DNA from: Rhodopseudomonas palustris
GTDB taxonomy: Bacteria; Pseudomonadota; Alphaproteobacteria; Rhizobiales; Xanthobacteraceae
Direction: 5' to 3'
Length of the DNA: 64,000 bases
NCBI RefSeq assembly: GCF_003031265.1
Contig: NZ_CP019966.1
Coordinates: forward strand, 620,001 to 684,000
The notes below the pieces were generated by a model, which was not told where the DNA came from, did not search any database, and saw only the letters and a program-made list of their open reading frames with translations. Positions 1 to 7,610 of the stretch are shown in pieces (position 1 is the first letter of the stretch; each line of letters starts with the position of its first letter). Position numbers and translations under genes: made by a program.

Positions 1-1360
1 GACCCAGGGCGGTCGCTTCGCTCACCTTGGCGAACCGCTCCAGCGTCAGCACCGCATCGGCAAAACTCTGCGCGCGACCGTCCAGCACCGGACGCGCGAG
101 TTGCAGGAATTTCTGTGTCATCGCCTGGTCGCTCGGGAACGAGTTCGGCTCGCCGGACGGATCGGCGTAGATCCGTTCATGCACGCCGTCCTCGGTGGTG
201 ATCGACACGCGGGCGCCGAACGGATGGGTTTTGCCTTCGAGCCGTTCGTCGCGCACCACGTCGAACTTGTCCGCGAGCGCATCGATCGCCGGATCGCCAA
301 GCCGCGTGTAGTCGTCCCAGCCGAAGCTGCCCTGCTCCAGCGCCAATGCGCCAGTGAAGAACATCGAGAACTGACCGCCGACGATCGAGCGCGGATGCCG
401 CTTGGTCGGCGCATCGCCGGTGAGCGTGATGCCGTTCTTGTGCAGCCCGACTTCGACGCGGGTGATTTGCGCTGGCGTCAGATTGTGCTCGCGTCGCATC
501 GCGATCAGCGCGTCGATCGCCGCGTGAGTGTAGCGGCAGCTCGGATACGGCTTCACGCCGATCTTCATGGTCTCGTAAACTCTGCCGAGATCGGCGACCG
601 CTTTGTCATGATGCGGCGTGTCGGTGTAGCCGACCAGCAGGCCGTGGATGCCTTCGACCGACTCGGTCGAGCCGATGAAGCCGTTCTTCGCCAGCGTCGC
701 GGCGATCACGCCGTTCATCGCCGCGGCGCCGACCTGATAGCGCTTATTCCACGCACCGTTGACCAGGAATTGCAGCGAGCCTGCGGCCTGGCTGCCGGAG
801 ACGCCGAACGCCGCGACGATCTGATCCTGCGACAGGCCGAACAGCTTGGCGGCGGCCGCCGCGGCGCCGTAGGTGCCGGCGGTTGCGGTGGGATGGAAGC
901 CGCGCGCGTAGTGCGAGGTCGGATCGAGCGCGTTGCCGAGCCGGCAGCACACTTCGTAGCCGGCGACGATCGCGGTCAGCACATCGCGGCCCGAGGCGCC
1001 GACCAGTTCGCCGACCGCGAACGCAGCCGGCACCACCGGGGCCGAGGGATGCAGCGACGAGTCGGCGTGGGTGTCGTCGAAATCTAGCGAATGACCGAGC
1101 GCGCCGTTCAGCAGCGCCGCCACCGCCGGGGTCCAGCGCTTGTCGTCGCCGAACACCGTGGAGTCGCCGGCTCCGTCGAGCGACAGCGCCTGCAGCATCT
1201 GCAGGATCGACGGTGTCGATTCGGCTTCGCGCCGGGCGCGGATCGCGCTGCCGAGGAAGTCCAGCGTCAGCAGCTTGGCGCGCGCCAGAACGTCCTGCGG
1301 AATGTCGGTGAATTGCAGCGCGGCGACGTAGCCTGCGAGCGTGGCGGTTTCGTTGGCCAT
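1..1360 (-). CDS. MmgE/PrpD family protein, 3' end cut by window edge
   Basis: Reading from the ATG at 1360 leftwards gives 453 codons without a stop, running off position 1. The protein begins MANETATLAGYVAAL and contains blocks typical of the MmgE/PrpD (2-methylcitrate dehydratase-like) family: LDFDDTH near residue 92, HPSAPVVPAAFA, and GFHPTATAGTYGAAAAAAKL. The family is usually about 450-460 residues, so only a few C-terminal residues are likely missing. A GGGAG sequence precedes the ATG. The family includes 2-methylcitrate dehydratase, cis-aconitate decarboxylase and uncharacterised hydro-lyases. No prp genes are visible beside it, so the substrate cannot be assigned. The next gene, a FUSC protein, is divergent. 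Confidence 0.88.
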   Translation of the reverse strand, partial: MANETATLAGYVAALQFTDIPQDVLARAKLLTLDFLGSAIRARREAESTPSILQMLQALSLDGAGDSTVFGDDKRWTPAVAALLNGALGHSLDFDDTHADSSLHPSAPVVPAAFAVGELVGASGRDVLTAIVAGYEVCCRLGNALDPTSHYARGFHPTATAGTYGAAAAAAKLFGLSQDQIVAAFGVSGSQAAGSLQFLVNGAWNKRYQVGAAAMNGVIAATLAKNGFIGSTESVEGIHGLLVGYTDTPHHDKAVADLGRVYETMKIGVKPYPSCRYTHAAIDALIAMRREHNLTPAQITRVEVGLHKNGITLTGDAPTKRHPRSIVGGQFSMFFTGALALEQGSFGWDDYTRLGDPAIDALADKFDVVRDERLEGKTHPFGARVSITTEDGVHERIYADPSGEPNSFPSDQAMTQKFLQLARPVLDGRAQSFADAVLTLERFAKVSEATALG

Positions 1361-1483
1361 CTGGGCTCCCTCTTTTGCGCGGCACGTTAGGCGGGCCGCG
1401 GACGCGGTTCAAGCCGCGCCGGCGCAGGGCCCATCCGCAGTGCTGCGGATTTGCGCGGTGCGCAGGGCCGTGCTCTCTGGCGG

Positions 1484-2641
1484 ATGATTCCGCGCCAGAC
1501 GGTGCAACCGGAACGATTGCTGCCGCCGATGACATCCTCCAGGACACGCCTGCTTTCGCAATGGAAACCGCGCCAGCCACAATGGGGGCTGGCCCTGCGT
1601 ATCACCCTCGCGGCGCTGCTTGCGCTTGGGGTCGCGCAGAGTCTGCATTTGCATCTGCCGCTGTGGGCGGTGCTCACCGCCATCATCGTGACGCAGACCA
1701 GCGTCGGACGGTCGCTGAAAACGGCGGGTGATTATCTCGTCGGCACCATCGGTGGCGCGATCTACGGCGGCGCCATCACCATCTTCGTGCCGCATCACAG
1801 CGAGCTCGGGCTGCTGGGCGCCCTGGCGCTTGCGGTCGCGCCGTTGGCGCTGATCGTGGCGATCAAGCCCAACCTCAACGTCGCGACCGTCACGGCGATC
1901 ATCGTGCTGCTGGTGCCGACCATCACCAAGGTCGAGCCACTGGCCTCGGCGATCGACCGCGTGCTCGAAGTCGGGGTCGGGGCGATCGTGGGGCTCGCGG
2001 TGTCGTTCGTGGTGCTGCCGTCGCGGGCGCAGGGGCTGGCGCTCGCCGCCGCGGCGCGCTCATTAGAGCTGATGGCCGATGCGCTCGGCGCGCTGCTGGC
2101 CGGCCTGACCAAGGGCCTCGACAACGACGCGCTGCATCGGCTGCAGGACGGCATCGGCGCGTCGCTGGTGACGCTGGCCGAAATCGGCGCCGAGGCGCAG
2201 CGCGAGCGCAACGCCGGGCTGTCGCGCGGGCCGGATGTCGCGCCGCTGGTCCGCACCCTGCTGCGGCTGCGCCACGATCTGGTGATGGTCGGTCGCTCGG
2301 CCACCGCGCCGCTGCCGCCGTCTCTGCAGGAGCGCCTCGGTGGCGCGATCGACAATCTGCGCCTTGCTGCGACCTCGCATCTGGCCGCCTGCGCCGAGGC
2401 GCTGCGCCAGCGCCATGCGCCGCCGCCGCTGGGCCCCATGGAACAGGCGCTGGCCGCCTATGCGGCCGAGGTGGCAGCGGTGCGGCGCGACGGGCTGATC
2501 CGGGCGTTGCCGGGCGATCAGGCCGAGCGGTTCTTCGCGCTTGGTTTCGCCATGGAGCAGCTCCACCAGAACTTCCGCGACCTGGAAATGCGGGTCACCG
2601 AATGGGGCCAGCCCAGCAAGCCGACCGCGCGGGTGGCGTAG
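1484..2641 (+). CDS. FUSC-family membrane protein (putative aromatic acid/efflux component)
   Basis: The protein is 385 aa if it starts at the ATG at 1484. A later ATG at 1529 (MTSSRTRLL) is equally possible because neither has a strong ribosome binding site. The N-terminal half has about five or six hydrophobic segments beginning at LALRITLAALLALGVAQ, with the sequence AVLTAIIVTQTSVGRSLKTA that is characteristic of the FUSC/fusaric-acid-resistance family. The C-terminal half is soluble, helical and Ala/Leu/Arg-rich. Family members are proposed to export aromatic acids. There is no adjacent membrane-fusion protein or outer-membrane partner, so export is inferred only from the family. Its stop codon lies 1 nt from the convergent DUF2269 gene. 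Confidence 0.8.
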   Translation: MIPRQTVQPERLLPPMTSSRTRLLSQWKPRQPQWGLALRITLAALLALGVAQSLHLHLPLWAVLTAIIVTQTSVGRSLKTAGDYLVGTIGGAIYGGAITIFVPHHSELGLLGALALAVAPLALIVAIKPNLNVATVTAIIVLLVPTITKVEPLASAIDRVLEVGVGAIVGLAVSFVVLPSRAQGLALAAAARSLELMADALGALLAGLTKGLDNDALHRLQDGIGASLVTLAEIGAEAQRERNAGLSRGPDVAPLVRTLLRLRHDLVMVGRSATAPLPPSLQERLGGAIDNLRLAATSHLAACAEALRQRHAPPPLGPMEQALAAYAAEVAAVRRDGLIRALPGDQAERFFALGFAMEQLHQNFRDLEMRVTEWGQPSKPTARVA

Positions 2642-2642
2642 C

Positions 2643-3104
2643 TCAGATCTTGTAGACCATCACGAACACGGCCGCGACCAGCGGCACCGTGGCGATGATG
2701 CCCCAGACCAGCCAGGTCTTGGCGTCGCGCCAGTACTGCGCCGGGATTTCGCCGCCCTGGGCGAAGCTGCGCGCAAGGCGCGCCTGCCGGATCTGCAGCG
2801 GGATCAGGATGCCGAGCCACATCACGCCCGAGACCACGAACAGGATCTGCCCGGCCACCAGCCAGAACGAGGAGAACAGCGGCATATCCTTCACCAGCGC
2901 GGCGCCGTAGCCGCCGATGATGATCAGGGCGATGCCGGCCAGGGTGAAGATGAAATCCGAGACCGTCACGCCGCGCTGCGCATGCGCCACGATCTTCGGA
3001 TCGCGGGTCATGTCGGAGAACGCCTTCCAGAAGGCTGTGATGGTGACGTTGCCGACCAGCACGACCACGCCGACGACGTGGAGAAACTTGAACACATCAT
3101 ACAT
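2643..3104 (-). CDS. DUF2269 family integral membrane protein
   Basis: The product is a 153-aa protein with four hydrophobic segments (FLHVVGVVVLVGNVTIT, FIFTLAGIALIIIGGYG, WLVAGQILFVVSGVMWLGIL, WLVWGIIATVPLVAAVFVMV). The opening MYDVFKFLHVVGVVVLVGN and internal RQARLARSFA match what I recall of DUF2269. The function is unknown. It is convergent with the FUSC gene with 1 nt between the stop codons, so the transcripts must overlap. Its upstream side is a roughly 310-nt divergent intergenic region. Confidence 0.8.
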   Translation of the reverse strand: MYDVFKFLHVVGVVVLVGNVTITAFWKAFSDMTRDPKIVAHAQRGVTVSDFIFTLAGIALIIIGGYGAALVKDMPLFSSFWLVAGQILFVVSGVMWLGILIPLQIRQARLARSFAQGGEIPAQYWRDAKTWLVWGIIATVPLVAAVFVMVYKI

Positions 3105-3357
3105 CGGGTCTGTTCCGCGCCTGTGCCGTCGTGACCAGCACCCCGCCGCGCCACTGCTCGAATTTTCGTTTTGTGCTCATGGTTTTGGGATGATTTGTCA
3201 AATCGACCTTCGTCGCCCGGAAAGCTGCAGCGCTTTGGAATAACGCGCGCATCGCTGAGCGCATGCGTTTTCGCTCCCACATGGGCCGGACTGCTTCAAC
3301 ACGCCGCGCGTAGCTTCAATCCACCCCGCTTATCGCATCGGTTCCGGGCGTACGGCA
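3105..3357. other. Divergent intergenic region with a short palindrome
   Basis: This is non-coding sequence between the DUF2269 start and the small exported protein. It contains GATTTG-T-CAAATC at 3192-3204, a 6-bp inverted repeat with a 1-nt centre that could be an operator. I see no convincing reading frame: the ORFs here have no start signal and resemble antisense noise. Confidence 0.4.
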
Positions 3358-3382
3358 GGAACGTTCAAACCGCTTTGCGGTT
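3358..3382 (+). promoter_or_regulatory. Possible EcfG-type (general stress) promoter
   Basis: GGAAC at 3358-3362 is followed by 16 nt and then GGTT at 3379-3382. The alphaproteobacterial EcfG consensus is GGAAC, 16-17 nt, CGTT, so the -10 differs at one position. Transcription would start about 20-25 nt before the ATG at 3414, which is a sensible leader length. The assignment is an inference from pattern only. Confidence 0.4.
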
Positions 3383-3413
3383 GGACCGGCGTGACAGCGA
3401 CAGGAGCTCACCC

Positions 3414-3677
3414 ATGAAACAGGCATTGCTTGCTGCGCTCTGCTGCGCAGCAATCGGCACGTTCGCCGGCACCGCTTCGGCCCAGACCACCGGACCGGCG
3501 CCGCAGGATTCGACCAAGATGAACAGCGGCATGTCCGGCGGCGGCTCGCCCGGGATGTCCGATAACGGCATGTCCAAAGGCTCGACCCAGGGCATGGCGA
3601 CCAGCAAATCGAAAAAGCACTCCTCGAAGAAGAACGACGTGCAGCCCAGCAGCATGTCGAAGGGGGCCGCCAAGTAG
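3414..3677 (+). CDS. Small exported Gly/Met/Ser-rich protein
   Basis: The ATG at 3414 follows AGGAGC at 3402-3407. The 87-aa product has a clear Sec signal peptide (MKQALLAALCCAAIGTFAG, cleavage expected after ASA before QTT). The mature part has no recognisable fold. It repeats GMS-type units (NSGMSGG, PGMSDNGMSKG, QGMATSK) and ends in a Lys/Ser-rich tail (SKSKKHSSKKND). Similar short Gly/Met/Ser-rich exported proteins occur in Bradyrhizobium relatives without known function. Metal binding through the methionines is conceivable but unproven. It is monocistronic: a possible EcfG-like promoter lies upstream and a strong terminator follows 32 nt after the stop. Confidence 0.8.
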   Translation: MKQALLAALCCAAIGTFAGTASAQTTGPAPQDSTKMNSGMSGGGSPGMSDNGMSKGSTQGMATSKSKKHSSKKNDVQPSSMSKGAAK

Positions 3678-3709
3678 CTCGCGTTTTCGGGATTCCTCCC
3701 CGACTATGG

Positions 3710-3737
3710 CCCGCAGCAGCAAGCTGCGGGTCTTTTT
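3710..3737 (+). terminator. Rho-independent terminator
   Basis: An 8-bp GC-rich stem, CCCGCAGC (3710-3717) with GCTGCGGG (3723-3730), has a 5-nt loop and is followed by TCTTTTT. It ends the transcript of the small exported protein. Confidence 0.85.
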
Positions 3738-3850
3738 GTGACCGCGGATCATCGGCTGGCGCAGACCGGCTGGTCGCCCGCGCGGGCCTACCATATTGCA
3801 CCGCAGCAATTATATCCGTGCCAGGGCAGGGGCCCAGACCAGGAGCGACC

Positions 3851-5035
3851 GTGTCACTGAAAGACCATATCGATTTCCTCGGCCAGCTCCGAAAAATGCA
3901 CAGTCTCAATGGCTTGGCTTGGGGCGAGGCGGCTCACGACAGCCGGCTCGCCGAGACCACCGCGTTTGGCGCCAATCCCGGCGACTTGCGGATGTTCTCG
4001 TTCGTCCCTGAGGGGATCACCCAGAAGCTGCCCCTGGTCGTTGTCCTGCACGGCTGCACCCAGAATGCCGCCGGCTATGAGATCGGCGCCGGCTGGTGCA
4101 CGCTGGCGCAGCGTTACGGCTTCGCGCTGCTGCTGCCGGAGCAGACCCGCGCCAACAATCCCAACACCTGCTTCAACTGGTTCGCGCCCGACGACATCCG
4201 CCGCGACAGCGGCGAGGTCGGCTCGATCCGGCAGATGGTCGATCACATGGCGCGCAGCCATCACATCGACCGTGCGCGGATCTTCGTCACCGGTCTGTCG
4301 GCGGGCGGCGCGATGGCGGCGGCGATGCTCGCGACTTATCCGGACGTCTTCGCCGGCGGCGCGGTGATCGCGGGCCTGCCTTACGGCGTCGCGCTCAATG
4401 TGCGGCAGGCGCTGAAGGAAATGCGTCACGCTTCGGCGCGCACGGGGCATCAACTCGGCGATCTGGTGCGCGGCGCCACTGCGCACAAAGGGCCATGGCC
4501 GAAGCTGGCGGTGTGGCACGGCGATGCCGACCGGACGGTCGATCCGGCCAATGCCGACGCGCTGGTCCGGCAATGGCTCGACCTGCACGGGCTGCCTGAG
4601 GCGCCGATGTCTCAGAACAAGATCGACGGCTATCCGCACCGCGTGTGGTGGAATTCGAGCGGCGAGCCCGTGGTGGAGTCCTACACCATCACCGGCATGG
4701 CGCATGGTACGCCGCTCGGTGCCGGCGCCGGGGATGAACGCTATGGCGTTGCCGGGGCCTATCTGCTCGATGTCGGGATTTCATCGTCCTACCACATCGC
4801 GCAGTTCTTCGGCCTGACCGGCCGGGTCTATCAGACGCGATCGCCGGAAAAGACGGCGGTGGCACGAGCCGCCACAGATGGACATCGCTCCGGTGCGACC
4901 GATACTCCTCACCGCAAGTCGCAGCAGCGATCCAACAAGGCCGGCGCGTCGGATGAGGCGCCTGATAGCAAGCGCGGGCTCGATGTCGGCGCTGTGATTA
5001 CCCGCGCCCTCACCGCCGCAGGATTGATGAAGTAA
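3851..5035 (+). CDS. PHB-depolymerase-family esterase
   Basis: I chose the GTG at 3851 because AGGAG lies 5 nt upstream (3841-3845); an in-frame GTG at 3818 lacks this. The product is 394 aa. It is an alpha/beta hydrolase of the esterase/PHB depolymerase type: VVLHGCTQNAAGYEIGAGW forms the oxyanion region, GLSAGG carries the nucleophile Ser150, WHGDADRTVDP is the likely acid region, and GMAHGTPL holds the likely His. There is no signal peptide, so the enzyme is probably cytoplasmic. After about residue 330 comes a charged, low-complexity linker and a terminal helix (DVGAVITRALTAAGLMK). The substrate could be polyhydroxyalkanoate, feruloyl-type esters or others; family membership alone does not decide. 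Confidence 0.85.
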   Translation: MSLKDHIDFLGQLRKMHSLNGLAWGEAAHDSRLAETTAFGANPGDLRMFSFVPEGITQKLPLVVVLHGCTQNAAGYEIGAGWCTLAQRYGFALLLPEQTRANNPNTCFNWFAPDDIRRDSGEVGSIRQMVDHMARSHHIDRARIFVTGLSAGGAMAAAMLATYPDVFAGGAVIAGLPYGVALNVRQALKEMRHASARTGHQLGDLVRGATAHKGPWPKLAVWHGDADRTVDPANADALVRQWLDLHGLPEAPMSQNKIDGYPHRVWWNSSGEPVVESYTITGMAHGTPLGAGAGDERYGVAGAYLLDVGISSSYHIAQFFGLTGRVYQTRSPEKTAVARAATDGHRSGATDTPHRKSQQRSNKAGASDEAPDSKRGLDVGAVITRALTAAGLMK

Positions 5036-5153
5036 GCGCTGGGTTCCGTGATCGAGTGCCCCAATTATGCGCAGGCAACGGTGCAGCGGGGTACGGAACG
5101 GATCGCCGAAGCGAGACTTGTCAGACCACCTTTCACCGAACGGGAGTCTGACC

Positions 5154-5573
5154 ATGATCAATCGTTTTGCCGGAACCGCTATCGTCGTCCTTGCCCTTGC
5201 GGCACCTGCTGTCGCCAACGCCCAGGGCGTTCCGGGCGGCATCGAGCGTGGTGCGCGCGATGGTGAGCGCGCCGCAGGTCCGGTCGGCGCGGTGGTTGGC
5301 GGAACGATCGGTGGCGTCGTCGGCGGCGTAGCCGGCATCCTGGGCGTCGACGATCGTCCGCAGTTCCGTCACTACGTGGTCGAGCAGCGTCATCCGTCGT
5401 TCCGCTATCGTGACGAAGTTCGCGTCGGCGTTGTGCTGCCCTCGGACGGCGTGACGTATTACGAGGTGCCGGATCGCTTCGGCCGCGCCAGCGAATATCG
5501 CTACACCGTGGTGAACGATCGCACCGTGCTGGTCGATCCGCGGACCCACAAGGTCGTCGAGATCATCGAGTAA
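5154..5573 (+). CDS. Exported DUF1236-type protein with glycine-zipper segment
   Basis: The ATG at 5154 follows CGGGAG about 13 nt upstream. The 139-aa product has a Sec signal peptide (MINRFAGTAIVVLALAAPAVANAQ). It then has a glycine-zipper-like stretch, GAVVGGTIGGVVGGVAG, and a C-terminal domain with VVLPSDGVTYYEVPDRFG and DRTVLVDPRTHKVVEIIE, as in DUF1236 proteins. These are periplasmic or outer-membrane proteins of unknown function, abundant in Bradyrhizobiaceae. The zipper suggests membrane association. A hairpin terminator follows the stop. Confidence 0.8.
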   Translation: MINRFAGTAIVVLALAAPAVANAQGVPGGIERGARDGERAAGPVGAVVGGTIGGVVGGVAGILGVDDRPQFRHYVVEQRHPSFRYRDEVRVGVVLPSDGVTYYEVPDRFGRASEYRYTVVNDRTVLVDPRTHKVVEIIE

Positions 5574-5596
5574 TCGAACGACCGGATGAACGAGGG

Positions 5597-5630
5597 CGGG
5601 CCGTGTCGAGGGGACGCGGCCCGTTCTCTT
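5597..5630 (+). terminator. Hairpin terminator after the DUF1236-type gene
   Basis: CGGGCCGTGT (5597-5606) pairs with ACGCGGCCCG (5614-5623) around a 7-nt loop, with one G-T pair, and is followed by TTCTCTT. It lies just before the stop of the convergent AraC gene and may act on both strands. Confidence 0.65.
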
Positions 5631-5634
5631 ATGT

Positions 5635-6612
5635 TCAGGGCCGCGCGCGCTGCAGCGTCTCGGATGGCTTTTCACCGAACATATCGCGATAGTCGCGGGC
5701 GAAGTGGCCGAGGTTGGAGAAGCCGCAGGACAGCGCGGCTGCGGTCACGGTGGTCGGCGTCGTTCCGTCCGACAGCAAATTATGGGCGTGCTGCAGCCGC
5801 ACCCGCTTGGCGAACGCCATCGGTGAATAACCGCGGCTGCGCTGGAACGCCTTGAAGATGCCGCGCGAGCTGATGCCGGTGAGGGCGGTCAGCTTTTCGA
5901 TGGTGATCGGCCGCATCCAGTTGGCTTCGATATATTCCTCGACCTGTCGGACGTGCTTCGGCGCGATCCCGTGCGACTCGCGCTCGAGCTGCCGGCTGTA
6001 ATTGTGCCGGAAGGCGCTGAGGAATAGCAGCGTGATGGCCTCCTGCAGCTCGCCCAGCACGACCGGCGGCAGCGGGCTGCAATTCAGCTGATTGGCCAGG
6101 AAGCACAGCATCCGGCGCAAGTTGACCACCTGCGGCGCTTCATTGTTGGCCGCCGGCTCGAATTCGATCGAAGCCTTTGGCTTACAGCCGAGCAGGGTAG
6201 TCAGCTTCCGCTCCAGCGCCGTGGTGCTGACGCGCAGCAGGCTGAAGCTGTAGGACGGGCCATACTCGGTACGGGCATTGCGGCCCGGCGAGATGATGCC
6301 GGCCTGCCGCGCGTTGATCGCCGTGCTGGTGCCGCCGCTCCGGGTGATGAATTGCCCCGACAGAGCGATCTGCAGCCGCGCACATTCCCCCTCGGGGAAT
6401 TCGACCACGATCGATCCGGTGCCGACACCGAAGGCGAGTGCGATGTCATCAAGCTGGACGAAATTGCTGCGCGCGTGGAAATCGGCGCAGATCGGGCCTT
6501 CCACCAACTTGGCGCCATAAACGGAGCTCAAGGCTTGGCGCAGTTCTTCCGGATCGGCGGTGTCAAACGCGGGGTACCGGGAGAGAGGTTCGTTGAGAAG
6601 CTCGACGGTCAT
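5635..6612 (-). CDS. AraC-family transcriptional regulator
   Basis: The product is 325 aa. The C-terminal third is a double helix-turn-helix of the AraC/XylS type: IEKLTALTGISSRGIFKAFQ is the first recognition helix region, and LSCGFSNLGHFARDYRDMFG with the following GEKPSETL is the signature second half. The N-terminal about 200 residues resemble the AraC-binding-like domain found in regulators of aromatic or carboxylate metabolism; no effector can be assigned. It is transcribed alone on the minus strand. Its neighbours, an exported protein and a metallohydrolase, do not suggest a target. Confidence 0.88.
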   Translation of the reverse strand: MTVELLNEPLSRYPAFDTADPEELRQALSSVYGAKLVEGPICADFHARSNFVQLDDIALAFGVGTGSIVVEFPEGECARLQIALSGQFITRSGGTSTAINARQAGIISPGRNARTEYGPSYSFSLLRVSTTALERKLTTLLGCKPKASIEFEPAANNEAPQVVNLRRMLCFLANQLNCSPLPPVVLGELQEAITLLFLSAFRHNYSRQLERESHGIAPKHVRQVEEYIEANWMRPITIEKLTALTGISSRGIFKAFQRSRGYSPMAFAKRVRLQHAHNLLSDGTTPTTVTAAALSCGFSNLGHFARDYRDMFGEKPSETLQRARP

Positions 6613-6854
6613 CTCCGATTACGTCTCCAGTCCGCACGCAACATTCCGGCCGATCCTGGTAACAGAACGAGGGAACCGTAGGTCCTCGTAAGATTCCCAG
6701 GTATTTGCGGAAAATTGGACGTAGCAGCCGGCAATAGGTTCAAACGACTGACCAGGGCACCGTTCGACGGCCCCCGCGCAAAGCATTTCGGCCAGCGCGA
6801 ACGAGTCGCGCCGGCCGGGTCAGCTCAGAAAAACGGAAGAACCGGAGGTGTCGG

Positions 6855-7520
6855 TCAGGCTTCGCCGGTCAGGAATGGGTTGGTCAGGCGCTCCTGACCG
6901 AAGCTGGAGCCGGGCCCATGACCGCAGATGAAGCCGACGTCGTCGCCGAGCGGCAGCAGCTTCTGAGTGATCGATTGGATCAGGGTGGCATGGCTGCCGC
7001 CGGGCAGGTCGGTGCGGCCGACCGAGCCGGCAAACAGCACGTCGCCAACGAACGCAAACCGCATCGCATCGTTGAAGAACACGACGCTGCCCGGCGAATG
7101 GCCCGGGCAATGCAGGATCTGGAAGCTCAGCTCGCCGATGCTGACGCTGTCGCCGTCCGCGAGCCAGCGGTCCGGGGTGACGTCGCGGACGCCGTCGATG
7201 CCGAAGCTGCGGCCGGAGTTGACGACGTTGTCGAGCAGGAACTGGTCGTCGCGATGCGGGCCGATCACCTCGACCTTCAAGGCATCGCGCAGATCTGCGG
7301 CGCCGCCGACATGGTCGATGTGGCCATGGGTGAGCCAGATTGCGCCGACCTCGACGTTGGTCTTTTCGATCGCAGCCAGGATCTCCGGCACGTCGCCGCC
7401 GGGATCGACAACCACGGCTTTGCGGGTCGCTTCGCACCACAACAGCGTGCAGTTCTGCTGGAACGGCGTCACGGGAATGATTGCGGCGCCGGCTTTGGCC
7501 TTGGTCTGGGTCTCGGTCAT
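6855..7520 (-). CDS. MBL-fold metallohydrolase (YcbL/glyoxalase II-like)
   Basis: This is a 221-aa metallo-beta-lactamase-fold protein. The metal-binding THGHIDHVGG motif is intact, followed by HCPGHSPGS, FVGDVLFAGSVGRTDLPGG and a C-terminal CGHGPGS that supplies the last histidine. The length and the SVGRTDLPGG block match the short glyoxalase-II-like group that includes E. coli YcbL, rather than true GloB; a genuine gloB-type gene lies at 54327. The likely role is thioester hydrolysis; the substrate is unknown. The start is followed by a Thr/Lys/Ala-rich leader (MTETQTKAKAGAAI). Confidence 0.88.
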   Translation of the reverse strand: MTETQTKAKAGAAIIPVTPFQQNCTLLWCEATRKAVVVDPGGDVPEILAAIEKTNVEVGAIWLTHGHIDHVGGAADLRDALKVEVIGPHRDDQFLLDNVVNSGRSFGIDGVRDVTPDRWLADGDSVSIGELSFQILHCPGHSPGSVVFFNDAMRFAFVGDVLFAGSVGRTDLPGGSHATLIQSITQKLLPLGDDVGFICGHGPGSSFGQERLTNPFLTGEA

Positions 7521-7542
7521 GGCCGGACAATGCCGCGTCGAA

Positions 7543-7571
7543 GAGGGTGAGTCAAAGCTCGGCTCACCCTC
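7543..7571. repeat. Perfect 9-bp inverted repeat
   Basis: GAGGGTGAG (7543-7551) pairs with CTCACCCTC (7563-7571) across an 11-nt loop. It lies between the von Willebrand gene and the downstream metallohydrolase gene, both on the minus strand. There is no U-run, so it is a weak terminator candidate or an attenuating hairpin. Confidence 0.4.
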
Positions 7572-7610
7572 CGGTATCGCCGCTCGCGCCCTAACCGCCG
7601 GCAGCGCTCG

